From the NCBI RefSeq assembly GCF_038004425.1, contig NZ_JBBORC010000001.1, positions 2,581,001 through 2,645,000 on the forward strand: 64,000 nt of DNA. Direction: 5' to 3'. Within the stretch, counting starts at the first letter, position 1; the number at the start of each line of letters is the position of its first letter. Positions 1 through 9,766 of the stretch are shown piece after piece. The translations under genes were made by a program, and so were the position numbers. This stretch comes from Solibacillus sp. FSL W7-1464. GTDB taxonomy: Bacteria > Bacillota > Bacilli > Bacillales_A > Planococcaceae. A model generated the notes under the pieces. That model made no database searches and had not been told where the DNA came from. It saw only the letters and a list, made by a program, of their open reading frames with translations.

Positions 1-96
1 ATGCCATTTCGGTTCGACTACTATTTTAGAATTCTCTTGAACATTTCCTAATTGCTTTGGAAATGTAAATGTCTCTTTCATTTCCCACTGTTGCAT
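1..96 (-). CDS. Unidentified protein, N-terminal fragment, downstream of hemL
   Basis: Thirty-two codons open from an ATG preceded by a strong SD (GGGAGGGG, 6 nt spacing) and run off the window edge. The peptide starts MQQWEMKETFTFPKQLG and has no signal peptide. In Bacillus the gene after hemL is spoVID, a spore-coat morphogenesis protein, so position suggests a sporulation gene. The visible residues are too few to confirm this, and I do not recognise the family. Its SD lies inside the hemL terminator hairpin. Confidence 0.5.
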   Translation of the reverse strand, partial: MQQWEMKETFTFPKQLGNVQENSKIVVEPKWH

Positions 97-99
97 AAA

Positions 100-142
100 A
101 AATCCCCTCCCTACGCTTACATTATGCATAGAAAGGGGATTT
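100..142 (-). terminator. hemL terminator overlapping the next gene's ribosome-binding site
   Basis: On the minus strand AAATCCCCT pairs with AGGGGATTT (9 bp, loop about 25 nt) and is followed by a T run, as in an intrinsic terminator after hemL. The 3' arm AGGGGATTT also forms the SD of the gene starting at 96, and the T run ends at its ATG. Termination and sequestration of that SD would use the same bases. Confidence 0.6.
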
Positions 143-159
143 ATGATTTATTTATGAGA

Positions 160-1449
160 TTATCTCGCTAATTTTTCAAAGACATTATGGAATGCCTGAA
201 CTGTTTTTGCGATATGTTCTTCTGTATGAGCCGTAGAAATAAATAGTCCTTCAAATTGGGATGGCGGCAGGAAAATGCCTTCTTCGGCCATTAGCTTGAA
301 GTATTCAGCAAATAGCTCTAAATCCGAACTTTTCGCCGAATCAAAATCGATGACATCTTCGTTCGTGAAGAAGAAACCAATCATCGATCCTGCACGATTC
401 ACTGTATGCGGAATATTGTATTTCGTCGCAGCTGCACGGAAACCTTCTTCCAACTGGTCTCCCAGTTTGCGGAAGTATTCATATGAGTCTTTGTTCAGGC
501 GGCTTAATGTTTCATAGCCGGCTGTCATGGCAAGCGGATTACCTGATAATGTACCTGCTTGATAAATCGGACCTGCTGGAGCGATTTTCTCCATAATTTC
601 ACGTTTACCGCCGAATGCACCAACCGGTAAGCCTCCCCCGATTACTTTACCTAAACAAGTAAGGTCCGGTTTAATTCCGTAATATTCCTGGGCACAACCA
701 TAGTCTACACGGAAGCCAGTCATTACTTCATCGAAAATTAAAACCGTTCCGTATTCTTCTGTCAGTTTACGCAGCCCTTCAAGGAAACCTGGCTGTGGCG
801 GAACAACACCCATATTTCCGGCAACCGGTTCTAAAATAACTGCCGCTAAATCAGTACCGAATTTTTCGAATACTAATTTTGCAGATTCCAGATCATTATA
901 TGCAACTGTTAAAGTATTTTTGGCAATATCAGCCGGAACACCCGGTGAGTCAGGTAAACCAAGTGTCGCTACACCTGAACCTGCTTTAATAAGCAGTGAA
1001 TCCCCATGACCGTGATATGAACCTTCAAATTTTAAAATTTTATCGCGTCCTGTAAATCCGCGCGCTAAACGAAGTGCAGACATTGTTGCTTCTGTGCCTG
1101 ATGATACAAAACGAATCATTTCCACTGAAGGCAAACGATCCATAACAAGCTTCGCCAATTTGTTCTCTGAAACAGTAGGGGCACCAAACGATGCGCCTTT
1201 AGCTGCCTGATCCTGAATAGCCGAAACAACTTCCGGGTGTGCATGTCCTAAAATTAAAGGACCCCATGACAGGACATAGTCAATATATTCATTGCCATCA
1301 ATATCTTTGATTACTGCACCTTTGCCCGAATCCATAAAAATCGGATCCAAGTTTACTGATTTGAATGCACGTACTGGAGAGTTTACTCCGCCTGGCATTA
1401 AATCAACCGCTTCTGTAAATGCTGCTTTTGACTTTTCATAACTACGCAT
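160..1449 (-). CDS. hemL: Glutamate-1-semialdehyde 2,1-aminomutase
   Basis: PLP-dependent cytosolic enzyme that converts glutamate-1-semialdehyde to 5-aminolevulinate, the last C5-pathway step before the common tetrapyrrole route. The 429-aa product has the family length. Visible features are the phosphate-binding SSGTEA (116-121), FDEVMTGFR (239-247) and the PLP lysine in CLGKVIGGG (K268). The ATG at 1449 is chosen because GGAGG lies 9 nt upstream; an in-frame start 13 codons earlier lies inside hemB and has no SD. It is the last gene of hemAXCDBL, 1 nt after hemB. The related hemL-like GsaB paralogue is an alternative, but the operon position supports HemL. Confidence 0.96.
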   Translation of the reverse strand: MRSYEKSKAAFTEAVDLMPGGVNSPVRAFKSVNLDPIFMDSGKGAVIKDIDGNEYIDYVLSWGPLILGHAHPEVVSAIQDQAAKGASFGAPTVSENKLAKLVMDRLPSVEMIRFVSSGTEATMSALRLARGFTGRDKILKFEGSYHGHGDSLLIKAGSGVATLGLPDSPGVPADIAKNTLTVAYNDLESAKLVFEKFGTDLAAVILEPVAGNMGVVPPQPGFLEGLRKLTEEYGTVLIFDEVMTGFRVDYGCAQEYYGIKPDLTCLGKVIGGGLPVGAFGGKREIMEKIAPAGPIYQAGTLSGNPLAMTAGYETLSRLNKDSYEYFRKLGDQLEEGFRAAATKYNIPHTVNRAGSMIGFFFTNEDVIDFDSAKSSDLELFAEYFKLMAEEGIFLPPSQFEGLFISTAHTEEHIAKTVQAFHNVFEKLAR

Positions 1450-1450
1450 A

Positions 1451-2431
1451 TTATTTTTCCTCCAACCAACGACAGACGTCTTTTGCATGATAAGTAATGA
1501 TTAAATCGGAACCTGCACGCTTCATACCTAGTAATGTTTCCATTACAACCGCTTTTTCATCGATCCAGCCATTTTGTGCAGCTGCTTTGACCATTGAATA
1601 TTCGCCTGATACATTATACGCTACAACAGGTAATGGGAAGCTGTTTTTTACATCACGGATAATATCCATATATGCTAATGCCGGTTTCACAATCAGGAAA
1701 TCCGCACCTTCTTCAACGTCCGATGTCGCTTCGCGAATCGCTTCCATTCGATTGGATGGATCCATTTGATACGTTTTACGGTCACCGAACTGTGGTGCTC
1801 CTTCTGCAGCTTCACGGAATGGTCCGTAATAGCTTGAAGCGTATTTCACCGCATAGGACATAATCGGAATATGCTGGAAGCCTGCTGAATCCAAACCTGC
1901 ACGGATCGCCGTTACAAACCCGTCCATCATGTTCGATGGTGCGATAATGTCAGCTCCGGCTTTTGCTTGAGAAATTGCCGTACGCGCCAACACATCAAGT
2001 GATGGATCGTTTAGCACTTGATCGCCTTCAATAACACCACAATGACCGTGGTCCGTAAATTCACACAAGCAAGTATCTGCTACGACTAGAAGCTCGGGAT
2101 GACGCTCTTTAATTAAACGTGTCGCTTTCTGTACGATGCCGTGATCGTGGAAAGCACCAGTACCGACTGCATCCTTTTCTTCAGGAATTCCGAAAAGTAA
2201 TACCGCTCGAATGCCTAAGTCTACAATTTCATCCACTTCAGCAGCCAAGTTATCTAAAGATAATTGGAACACGCCCGGCATCGAGCTTACAGGATTTTTA
2301 ATATTTTCGCCTTCAATAATAAACAACGGATAAATAAGGTCTTCTTTTTGTAGGTATGTTTCTTTTACGAGTGCACGCATCGCTGCATTTTGACGTAAGC
2401 GACGGTGACGTTGGAAATATAGTTCTGTCAT
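1451..2431 (-). CDS. hemB: Delta-aminolevulinic acid dehydratase (porphobilinogen synthase)
   Basis: Condenses two 5-aminolevulinates to porphobilinogen in the cytosol. The 326-aa protein carries the zinc-type cysteine cluster [14 protein letters not shown] (C121, C123, C131), indicating a Zn-dependent rather than Mg-only enzyme. The two Schiff-base lysines are K196 ([12 protein letters not shown]) and K249 ([10 protein letters not shown]). The start ATG has GGAGG 10 nt upstream and overlaps the hemD stop as ATGA, so translation is probably coupled. The stop lies 1 nt before hemL. Confidence 0.97.
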   Translation of the reverse strand: MTELYFQRHRRLRQNAAMRALVKETYLQKEDLIYPLFIIEGENIKNPVSSMPGVFQLSLDNLAAEVDEIVDLGIRAVLLFGIPEEKDAVGTGAFHDHGIVQKATRLIKERHPELLVVADTCLCEFTDHGHCGVIEGDQVLNDPSLDVLARTAISQAKAGADIIAPSNMMDGFVTAIRAGLDSAGFQHIPIMSYAVKYASSYYGPFREAAEGAPQFGDRKTYQMDPSNRMEAIREATSDVEEGADFLIVKPALAYMDIIRDVKNSFPLPVVAYNVSGEYSMVKAAAQNGWIDEKAVVMETLLGMKRAGSDLIITYHAKDVCRWLEEK

Positions 2432-3171
2432 TTTGTCTGTTCCTCCAGGATGAGCTGTTCAATTACAGCTTGCATCGTATAGATTTTCGGTTGCACGATT
2501 GGCCGAACCCCGTATTTTTCAAGGGCTGCTGTTGTGACATGACCAATCGATGCAAATTTCACATTTTGCCAATCTACATGCGGTACAATATGCTCAGCAT
2601 AAATATCTACCGCAGAAGGACTGGCAAATATTACAATCGGGTGTTTTTCTGTCAGCAGACACTGTGTTAACTGGGAAAGAAATTTTCTGCACGGACGTGT
2701 TTCATAAACGGTCCATTCATCTGCTCCGGTACCTTCATGAATCGTCTTTTTTGCCATCGATCCACGTACAAATAATGCACGTTCACCTGACTTCATTGAA
2801 AATTCCTTCACAAATACATCCGCACTGTAAACAGTTGGCATAAAATGAATTTCATAGCCATGTTCCTGTAATAAAGCAGCCGTCTTTTCACCGACAGCCG
2901 CAATTTTCATTGTTTCAGGAATCATCTGTTCATGCCGGATACATTTATCAATAAAGCTTTTCACCGCATTTTGGCTCGTAAAAATGAGCCATTGATATGC
3001 AGGTAATTCACGAAAATAGAATTCATCTTCCTTAGAAACCTTTTCTACTGTTTCGATTAATGGATAATTATAGACTTTCCCGTCGTGTTGCTCAATCAAT
3101 TGCTCTACAGACCTGACAACCGCCGATCCTGTAATAATCAATGTTTTTCCTAAGAGCTCATTACTCGGCAT
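2428..3171 (-). CDS. hemD: Uroporphyrinogen-III synthase
   Basis: Cyclises hydroxymethylbilane with D-ring inversion to uroporphyrinogen III. The sequence is poorly conserved, as is usual for HemD, but the 247-aa length, two Rossmann-like halves, the motif [10 protein letters not shown] (60-69) and a C-terminal [13 protein letters not shown] segment fit. It overlaps the hemC 3' end by 11 nt and hemB by 4 nt, so it is embedded in a coupled operon. The SD is weak (AAAGG), consistent with translation by re-initiation from hemC. Confidence 0.93.
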   Translation of the reverse strand: MPSNELLGKTLIITGSAVVRSVEQLIEQHDGKVYNYPLIETVEKVSKEDEFYFRELPAYQWLIFTSQNAVKSFIDKCIRHEQMIPETMKIAAVGEKTAALLQEHGYEIHFMPTVYSADVFVKEFSMKSGERALFVRGSMAKKTIHEGTGADEWTVYETRPCRKFLSQLTQCLLTEKHPIVIFASPSAVDIYAEHIVPHVDWQNVKFASIGHVTTAALEKYGVRPIVQPKIYTMQAVIEQLILEEQTK

Positions 3172-4093
3172 CTAACTCAGCCTTTACTTTTTGAATTAAG
3201 TCAAAGGCACCTTGCTCAGTTAATTTTGCGGCAACTGCTTTTCCGACTGCATCCGCGTCAGTCCCTGTTAACGTTTCTTTATACGTTACAGAAGCATCCG
3301 GTGCTGCCACTAAACCCGTTAAAGTTATTGTTCCGCCATCTACAGTTGCATACCCGGCAATCGGCACTTGACAGCCACCATCCATCGCAGCTAAAAATGA
3401 GCGCTCGGCATGTGCTGTAGTCCAAGTTGTAGCATCCGTTAATTTCGCCAGTTGCTCAAGCAGCTCCGTATCATCCGCGCGGCATTCAATCCCTAACGAA
3501 CCTTGTGCAACAGCCGGAAGACAAATATCTGTCTCTAAATATTCAGTTACGACATCTTCGCTCCAGCCAAGTCGTTTCAATCCTGATGCCGCTAAAATAA
3601 TGGCATCGAAATCTTCTGTTTCCAGTTTTTTGAGACGTGTATCTACATTTCCGCGAATCCACTTAATTTCAAGATCGGGACGTGCTTGTAATAACTGTGC
3701 GCTACGACGTAATGAACTCGTGCCAACAATTGCACCTTTCGGCAGGTCGGCAAATTTCACATGACCATTTGAAATGAAAGCATCACGTGCATCTTCACGT
3801 GGAGGAATACAGCCAATGATTAGTCCTTCAGGCAATACAGCAGGCATATCTTTCATCGAATGCACAGCAAAGTCGATTTCTTTATCATATAGAGCTTGTT
3901 CGATTTCTTTAACGAAGAGACCTTTACCCCCAACTTTAGAGAGCTGTACATCTAAGATACGGTCGCCCTTTGTTACAATTTCCTTAATTTCAAAATCAAA
4001 TGGTACGCCAGCTTCTTTCAACTCATTAATAAACCAGTTTGTTTGTGTTAATGCTAATTTACTTTTTCGAGATCCTACAATAATTTTTCTCAC
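3161..4093 (-). CDS. hemC: Hydroxymethylbilane synthase (porphobilinogen deaminase)
   Basis: Polymerises four porphobilinogens to hydroxymethylbilane on a covalent dipyrromethane cofactor. The cofactor cysteine is C241 in [15 protein letters not shown]. Arginine-rich substrate motifs [11 protein letters not shown] (124-134) and RGNVDTRL (147-154) and the catalytic-aspartate segment HSMKDMP (78-84) are all present. The 310-aa length is standard. It lies between hemX and hemD and overlaps hemD. Confidence 0.97.
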   Translation of the reverse strand: MRKIIVGSRKSKLALTQTNWFINELKEAGVPFDFEIKEIVTKGDRILDVQLSKVGGKGLFVKEIEQALYDKEIDFAVHSMKDMPAVLPEGLIIGCIPPREDARDAFISNGHVKFADLPKGAIVGTSSLRRSAQLLQARPDLEIKWIRGNVDTRLKKLETEDFDAIILAASGLKRLGWSEDVVTEYLETDICLPAVAQGSLGIECRADDTELLEQLAKLTDATTWTTAHAERSFLAAMDGGCQVPIAGYATVDGGTITLTGLVAAPDASVTYKETLTGTDADAVGKAVAAKLTEQGAFDLIQKVKAELDAE

Positions 4094-4116
4094 GTTACTC
4101 CGACCTTTCTATTCTG

Positions 4117-4944
4117 CTAAACCCACAGATGGAAATTTGATAATTTGCTGCCAAGGAAGAAATTAATGACTACGAGTAAAAATAAGTAAACATGTACTTT
4201 TGCATATACCATGCCAATTAATTTCCCTCTCTGATGCAGCAAGAAAATAATTAAGTAAACTATCGATACGATAAACGAACCTAAAATCTTCACATCGAAA
4301 ATTGAAACATTCTCTAATGTTAAAAATGCCCATTCCAACCCTAATATTAAACTTATTAATAGCAATGGAATGCCAATAATCGTAGATAAATTTATCCACT
4401 TAACCATTTGCTGTAAACTTGGCAATCGTGACCATAAATTCGTCAGCTTTTTTTGCTTTAATATGCGATATAAAATTAAATACAGCAACGAGAAGACGAA
4501 CGCAACAGAAAAAGCTGCGTAAGACACAATCGCAAAACTAATATGGATTAACAGCATTTCCGAAACTAATGAATCACCGACAATCTGATCGTTCGTTTGC
4601 GGTGCAAATAAATGAATTGTCATAAATACAAAGCTCAATACATTAATAAAAAACACCGGCAAATCAACTCGTACGATGCAATGAAGGACAATCGAAAGTG
4701 TCGTTAACAGCCATGCATAAAAGAATACCCCTTCATACAACGACAATATCGGAAATCGCTTCGTTTCAATAATAAACAGGACGATAAATAAAGTTTGCAG
4801 CACCCAGACGATTGAAACAAACCAGAAAGCTACACGTCTGATTTTTATATTTTTATAAAGGTAGTCTGTGAAATAAAGTACGATACAGAGCCCATAGAGA
4901 ATGATCATGAGCTCGTATAATCTTGTCATTACCATTTCTGTCAT
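4117..4944 (-). CDS. hemX: HemX, CcsA-like integral membrane protein
   Basis: Polytopic membrane protein of about eight transmembrane segments, related to the cytochrome-c assembly protein CcsA/ResC. In Bacillus subtilis HemX lowers the cellular amount of glutamyl-tRNA reductase (HemA); it is not an enzyme of the pathway. Conserved-looking features are LYEGVFFYAWLLT, and GLEWAFLT near the C-terminus. I place the start at the ATG at 4944 because AGGAG is 9 nt upstream; a GTG two codons earlier is too close. A strong terminator-like hairpin separates it from hemA. Confidence 0.9.
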   Translation of the reverse strand: MTEMVMTRLYELMIILYGLCIVLYFTDYLYKNIKIRRVAFWFVSIVWVLQTLFIVLFIIETKRFPILSLYEGVFFYAWLLTTLSIVLHCIVRVDLPVFFINVLSFVFMTIHLFAPQTNDQIVGDSLVSEMLLIHISFAIVSYAAFSVAFVFSLLYLILYRILKQKKLTNLWSRLPSLQQMVKWINLSTIIGIPLLLISLILGLEWAFLTLENVSIFDVKILGSFIVSIVYLIIFLLHQRGKLIGMVYAKVHVYLFLLVVINFFLGSKLSNFHLWV

Positions 4945-4972
4945 ATGCACCTTCTCCTGATGGAAACTTACT

Positions 4973-5025
4973 AAAAAAAGCGCTTTCGCTATCTATAATT
5001 TTACCATATAGATACGAAAACGCTT
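4973..5025 (-). terminator. Intrinsic terminator between hemA and hemX
   Basis: On the minus strand an approximately 19-bp stem (5007-5025 pairing with 4978-4997, one mismatch and one bulged base) with a 9-nt loop is followed by seven Ts (4973-4979). It stands in the hemA-hemX intergenic gap, inside what is one operon in Bacillus, and should reduce read-through into hemXCDBL. Confidence 0.75.
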
Positions 5026-5083
5026 ATGATTTATTTGAATAAAGTGCTTCAATAAGGCTCAATGTCTATTGGCTATTGTTCAA

Positions 5084-6439
5084 TTAATAAGAGAAACCTG
5101 GTTTTAAGGTTACCTCTTTTGCTGTTTCACTGTTTTTTATTTCAGGGCGTAATTGCTGTACTTCTTGCTGCACTTCGTCTTCAATACCGAAAATTTGCTG
5201 GAATAATGCAAGCTGTGCTTCCGCATTTTTTTCGTTCGCAAGTTCTTTTGCTTGTAGAATCGGCGTTTTCAAGAGCTGATTAATAATCGATTTTGTATGC
5301 TTGTTTAAAATTTTGCGTTCGCGCTCCGTTAAATTCGGCATTTTGTTTTCGATACTCATCATTGTTTCTTCTTGAATAGATGCCGCTTTCTTACGCAAGG
5401 CAGAAATAACCGGCACGACACCAAGTGTATTAAACCAATCTTTAAATTGAATAATTTCCTCTTGAATCATCGCCGTGATTTCATTTGCCGCACGTTCCCG
5501 TTCAGCCAAGTTTGCTTGTACAATTCCTTGAAGGTCGTCAATATCGTACAGGAATACATTGGACACATCGCCGATACGCGGATCTAAATCACGCGGTACC
5601 GCAATATCGACCATAAATAAAGGATCGCCTTTACGGAATTTCGCTACATCTTTCATTAAATCATAATCGATAACATAATCTGTTGCCCCAGTTGAGCTGA
5701 TAAGAATATCCGCTTCAAGCAATGTACATTGCAGTTCATTCATCGCTTTAGCATCTCCATCAAATTTCGATGCCAAGTTTTGGGCTTTTTCAAATGTACG
5801 GTTAATCACCGTTACTTTTCCTACGCCATTTCCGTATAGGTTTTGAATGGCAAGTTCCCCCATTTTACCGGCACCTAAAATGGCTACGTGCTTATCTTTT
5901 AATGAACCAAAGATTTTTTTTGCAAGCTCTACGGCAGCATAAGACACAGAAACGGCATTTTCCCCAATCGCTGTTTCATTATGGGCACGTTTTGCGAATG
6001 TTACGGCCTGTTTAAATAGTTGGTTATAGACTGTACCCGTTGTACCGATTTCCTGACCTTGTAAAAAACTTTTCTTTACTTGTCCCAAAATTTGCGTTTC
6101 CCCAAGCACCATGGAATCAATACCAGCCGTTACACGGAATAAATGGTTTAAAGACTCATCTTCTTCACGGATGAATAAGTGATCTTCAAACTGTTCCATC
6201 GGTATGTTAAACCAGTTCGCCAAAAATTGTTTAATATAATAGCGACCAGTGTGTAATTGATCAACGACCGCATAAATTTCTGTCCGGTTACAAGTAGAGA
6301 TTATTACATTTTCCAATATGCTTTTTTGCTTTTGCAGCGCTTCCATAGCATTCGGAAGTTCCGATTCGATAAACGAGAGCTTTTCACGAATTTCTACTGG
6401 CGCTGTTTTATAATTCAGGCCTACTACTAATGTATGCAT
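5084..6439 (-). CDS. hemA: Glutamyl-tRNA reductase
   Basis: NADPH-dependent reduction of glutamyl-tRNA(Glu) to glutamate-1-semialdehyde, the first committed and regulated step of the C5 pathway. The 451-aa product begins [19 protein letters not shown], has the catalytic cysteine C50 in [10 protein letters not shown], an NADPH-binding [11 protein letters not shown] segment and a helical C-terminal dimerisation domain. The ATG at 6439 is chosen because GAGGTG lies about 9 nt upstream; an in-frame GTG four codons earlier overlaps that SD. It leads the hem operon. A long leader with a hairpin and a PerR-like box lies upstream. Confidence 0.96.
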   Translation of the reverse strand: MHTLVVGLNYKTAPVEIREKLSFIESELPNAMEALQKQKSILENVIISTCNRTEIYAVVDQLHTGRYYIKQFLANWFNIPMEQFEDHLFIREEDESLNHLFRVTAGIDSMVLGETQILGQVKKSFLQGQEIGTTGTVYNQLFKQAVTFAKRAHNETAIGENAVSVSYAAVELAKKIFGSLKDKHVAILGAGKMGELAIQNLYGNGVGKVTVINRTFEKAQNLASKFDGDAKAMNELQCTLLEADILISSTGATDYVIDYDLMKDVAKFRKGDPLFMVDIAVPRDLDPRIGDVSNVFLYDIDDLQGIVQANLAERERAANEITAMIQEEIIQFKDWFNTLGVVPVISALRKKAASIQEETMMSIENKMPNLTERERKILNKHTKSIINQLLKTPILQAKELANEKNAEAQLALFQQIFGIEDEVQQEVQQLRPEIKNSETAKEVTLKPGFSY

Positions 6440-6622
6440 GAACCCCCACACCTCACACGTTCTAATTCATAGATTTTATTGTAACATAATGACAGCATGA
6501 TTCTAGTTTAGTTTGTGAACATGCTATGAAAGTATATCCTAAACCTGCTTAACAAAATCCAAAAACAACCTTTAATTTGTCAGTGGATGTTAAAACCTTT
6601 GTATCTATACCCTAACTTCAGA

Positions 6623-6663
6623 AAAATACATCTTGTCCCAAAGAGTGCAAGATGAAGTATTTT
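6623..6663 (-). other. Terminator-like hairpin in the hemA leader
   Basis: AAAATAC-ATCTTG pairs with CAAGAT-GTATTTT across a 12-nt loop, with a 3-nt bulge, followed by TTTTTC on the minus strand. If transcription starts at the promoter near 6707-6735, this hairpin is in the 5' leader of hemA and could act as an attenuator. A second, smaller hairpin (AGCATG/CATGCT) lies near 6494-6532. I see no open reading frame in the rest of 6440-6784. Confidence 0.45.
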
Positions 6664-6687
6664 CCTGAATGGAATTGAATTGTTAAA

Positions 6688-6702
6688 TTAGAATTATTCT
6701 AA
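6688..6702. promoter_or_regulatory. PerR/Fur-type 7-1-7 operator upstream of hemA
   Basis: TTAGAATTATTCTAA is a perfect 7-1-7 inverted repeat. The B. subtilis PerR consensus is TTATAATNATTATAA and differs only at symmetric positions 4 and 12. hemAXCDBL is a known PerR target in B. subtilis. The box lies immediately downstream of the putative -10, the usual repressor position. Confidence 0.5.
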
Positions 6703-6706
6703 TGTA

Positions 6707-6735
6707 AGTTTAACAAAGTTCGACACAGATTTCAA
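6707..6735 (-). promoter_or_regulatory. Candidate sigma-A promoter for hemA
   Basis: Minus-strand TTGAAA (6730-6735), a 17-nt spacer and TAAACT (6707-6712). The -10 matches only four of six consensus bases. It lies between the upstream terminator and the PerR-like box, so it is the most plausible hem operon promoter. Confidence 0.4.
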
Positions 6736-6746
6736 TCATTCAAACT

Positions 6747-6778
6747 AAAAAAGAAGCCCACTTTATAAGTGAGCCTCT
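6747..6778 (-). terminator. Terminator of the vWA/SLH gene cluster
   Basis: Minus strand GAGGCTCACTT/AAGTGGGCTTC stem with a 3-nt loop and a TTTTTT tail, directly after the stop codon at 6785. It separates the surface-protein cluster from hemA. Confidence 0.8.
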
Positions 6779-6784
6779 ATTTTG

Positions 6785-9754
6785 TCACATATTATGGATC
6801 TTAGTCCCTATAATGTTGCCGGCTCCATCGAGTGCCTGGAATTCAACTTCTGTATATAAATCAAATTCCGGGAACTCATATAAATTCGGTCTATGCATAA
6901 AACGTGACGAACCCCGCGCCGGGAGATCGTAGCGAATATCCCCTGCCGGCGACTTGAATACCACCCTTACACCTTCGATATCGCCACAGCCTGTATTGAT
7001 ATCGGCAATGATGGTTACTTGCGTTTCAAAACGCACATCCGTCCGGTTAAAGATTGTATCCCCTACTAAACAGCTGCTATTCACAGCTGGTGTATTGCAT
7101 AAAATCGTTGTAATAACCGCTTGTAATGCACCATGCAAATTTTCAATTTCCGAAATATTTTGATAGGTTCCCTTTGTCTGGGTAGAAATATCCTGCAATA
7201 ACTTTGCATTAATATTTTTGTAGGAGCCAACAGAAACCGTATGGATAACAACACCTTTATCTTGTGCCGCCTTAATCATTTTATTCAAGTCTTTATTACT
7301 AGCTTTCCCGTCCGTCACTAAAACAATTGCTTTGCTCGTATTAAGATCATTAGAGAAACTATTTAAGGCTATATTCAATGCGGAAATGATATTTGTTCCG
7401 CCTGAACGTTTCGTAATTAATAAATTTGGCATTTGAGCAACAATATCAGCGTCATCGTTTGCCTCAAAATCCGTTTTCGTATTGAAACGGTATACATGTG
7501 TAGGATTCGCCTGTAGCTGTTTAATTGTTTGTTTTACTTTATCTTTTGTTATATTTCCGCGATCATTGGCATTCATTGATCCTGAATGATCGACTACGAA
7601 TATTACTTCCGAATCAATCGCACACAGGTTATCTTCAAAGCGTTGATTCGTATAAACCGAGTCGGATGCAGTTACACCGCTTAAGCCTGATAGAACTTGT
7701 TGATAACGCGGATCCATATCTTGAATCCGCGCTTTTGCTTGCGATTTCCCATTCACAAGTTCATAGAAATAGACAACTGCCGCACCGCCTTCAAACCGTA
7801 CACGCTGTGTCACACCATTAAATATGATATCCACTGTGCCATTGAAGTCTGTAATCATTCGGCCACCCGGTGCGATTACCTGAACGATTACTTTTGTAAA
7901 CTCGTCCGTCCCGGGCGGATGTTGCTTCAGCTGTTGTTCTAAGTACAGCGCATCCAGCTTAGCCACTGCCGCTTCAAGTTTAGTAATCACATTCGGGTAT
8001 TGATTTCTCAGACTGGCTAGATCATTTTCCCCTAAACGACCATACATCGCTTCGATCACATTTACCGACTCTTCATGTGCTAATGTAATTTGCTCTGCAC
8101 TTGGTAAAATGCGATCTGTTAAATAGACGAAAGGTGCTTGTTGCATCCCCATATCTATAACTTTTTGTAAATCGTACGTAGCTCGACTTTCATTGTTTAC
8201 TGTGTACATGACATTCACATTACGTTCAGCAACAATGCTCTGTAAAATTTGTTCAAATAACCATACTGAAATTGTCTGCCCTTCCAGTTTCAAATCTGCA
8301 TTTCCGTATTGAATATCTTTGGAGTAGGCTGGAGCCTCCTCTTTTCCAATAACAGGGTGAGTGTAAGCTTCCCATTTGTAGCCTGACATCCTTTTAACAC
8401 TCGTATTTAAATTTTGAACGGTAATTATTCCATTCGGAGTAAATGGGACATTCCTTTGGGCCAGTTCATTCATCGTCGAATCTTCGAAGATTGCTGCCCT
8501 ATCCACTATTTGTGCTTCTGTTACTGCTGCAATTTCTGAAGTTTCATTATTATTATTTCCTAACTCCAGTACCCCTTCAGGCAGTGCCGGCAATGGCCTT
8601 ACTACCGAAACAGCTGTGTCCCTTTTCAATTCCGGTTGGCCAGGACCAAACAGCTCGTACGAAATACGTAACTCCGGTTTTGGTACATAACGGATTGATA
8701 CTTCAATCGGTTGGTTTCGGTAAGTATAGTATTTGTCAGACGGGTTAACCATTTCAAAGCGGATTGTGTCGACAACTGTATTTGTCAGGGCTGGAGCCGT
8801 TACGAATACATTCAGATCCGGTCCATCGGTAGTTACCGTATTTTCTCTGTTCCCCTCGCTGGATGTCGAAATTTTTGCGCCGGCTTGTGAAGTCACCCTG
8901 AATTGTAATGACTCATCATACGGAATTTCATTTCCGTAACTATCGCGTAATTCAATTGAAATTAACGATGAATCGACGCCATTTGCAATAAGTTCTTCAT
9001 TGGCTATATCGACTCTTTTTACAGAGCCATTTGTTTCAGGACTGCTTGTTTTATCATCCGTATTCTCTCCAGGTACGGTAGGAATAATTACCGTCCCGTC
9101 ATTTGGCTCGCCACCAAAATTGGCTGGCAATGTAATTTTATTATTGTCATTACCTGCCGGAGCACTCGCTAAGCCTTCAATCGCTATTTTCCCTTGCTGA
9201 TTGATCCTGTACATAAATGCTGCCAATTCACCACGCGTCAAGTTACGTGACGCTTTATAGTCGGCATACGTACGCTTACCAGTTGTACCGGTCGTAAGTT
9301 CATTCATGTATAAATATTGAACCGCTTGGATTTCTGATAAATCAAGCCCGTTTACTGCTGCGTACAGTTGTGCAAATTGACCACGGGATATACTAGCATT
9401 CCTTCTTACTATGCTGTTTGCACCGAAAATCGGGAGGTTCAATTCCTTATAATAACTATAGAATATATCTCTATTTTCCGTATCTAAGTGGTAGGTCTGG
9501 TCCAGCTTCGCAAAAAACTGTACTACTTGCCATTCTTTTACGGTAGAATTCGATTGAAATTCATTTCCACCCATTAGCTGTATATAGTTATTATCAACTG
9601 TCCATTTTATAGCTTGATAATTGGTGTTTGTTTTAGGTATGTCTGAAATTTGCTTCTCAGCTGCTTGTACTTGTAACGATCCGAATGGGAACATAGCAAA
9701 AAGTACAAGTAAACAAGCAAGTAAAATCGCCGGACGTTGTTTTTGTTTCGTCAT
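6785..9754 (-). CDS. Exported vWA-domain protein with N-terminal SLH repeats
   Basis: Secreted 989-aa protein. Residues 1-32 are a Sec signal peptide (basic MTKQKQR, hydrophobic core, VQAAE cleavage region). About 35-200 hold three SLH motifs, which anchor proteins to pyruvylated cell-wall polymer. Residues 240-700 are beta-rich, with a helical insertion. A von Willebrand factor A domain at about 715-890 has an intact MIDAS motif DHSGSM, a later SGGTN threonine and VLVTDGKAS. The C-terminal 100 residues are Ig-like. The SD AAGGGG is 8 nt from the ATG. It is the last gene of a secreted-protein cluster, 12 nt after the preceding SLH gene. Metal-dependent ligand binding or adhesion is inferred; the ligand is unknown. 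Confidence 0.85.
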   Translation of the reverse strand: MTKQKQRPAILLACLLVLFAMFPFGSLQVQAAEKQISDIPKTNTNYQAIKWTVDNNYIQLMGGNEFQSNSTVKEWQVVQFFAKLDQTYHLDTENRDIFYSYYKELNLPIFGANSIVRRNASISRGQFAQLYAAVNGLDLSEIQAVQYLYMNELTTGTTGKRTYADYKASRNLTRGELAAFMYRINQQGKIAIEGLASAPAGNDNNKITLPANFGGEPNDGTVIIPTVPGENTDDKTSSPETNGSVKRVDIANEELIANGVDSSLISIELRDSYGNEIPYDESLQFRVTSQAGAKISTSSEGNRENTVTTDGPDLNVFVTAPALTNTVVDTIRFEMVNPSDKYYTYRNQPIEVSIRYVPKPELRISYELFGPGQPELKRDTAVSVVRPLPALPEGVLELGNNNNETSEIAAVTEAQIVDRAAIFEDSTMNELAQRNVPFTPNGIITVQNLNTSVKRMSGYKWEAYTHPVIGKEEAPAYSKDIQYGNADLKLEGQTISVWLFEQILQSIVAERNVNVMYTVNNESRATYDLQKVIDMGMQQAPFVYLTDRILPSAEQITLAHEESVNVIEAMYGRLGENDLASLRNQYPNVITKLEAAVAKLDALYLEQQLKQHPPGTDEFTKVIVQVIAPGGRMITDFNGTVDIIFNGVTQRVRFEGGAAVVYFYELVNGKSQAKARIQDMDPRYQQVLSGLSGVTASDSVYTNQRFEDNLCAIDSEVIFVVDHSGSMNANDRGNITKDKVKQTIKQLQANPTHVYRFNTKTDFEANDDADIVAQMPNLLITKRSGGTNIISALNIALNSFSNDLNTSKAIVLVTDGKASNKDLNKMIKAAQDKGVVIHTVSVGSYKNINAKLLQDISTQTKGTYQNISEIENLHGALQAVITTILCNTPAVNSSCLVGDTIFNRTDVRFETQVTIIADINTGCGDIEGVRVVFKSPAGDIRYDLPARGSSRFMHRPNLYEFPEFDLYTEVEFQALDGAGNIIGTKIHNM

Positions 9755-9766
9755 CTTTGCAACCCC

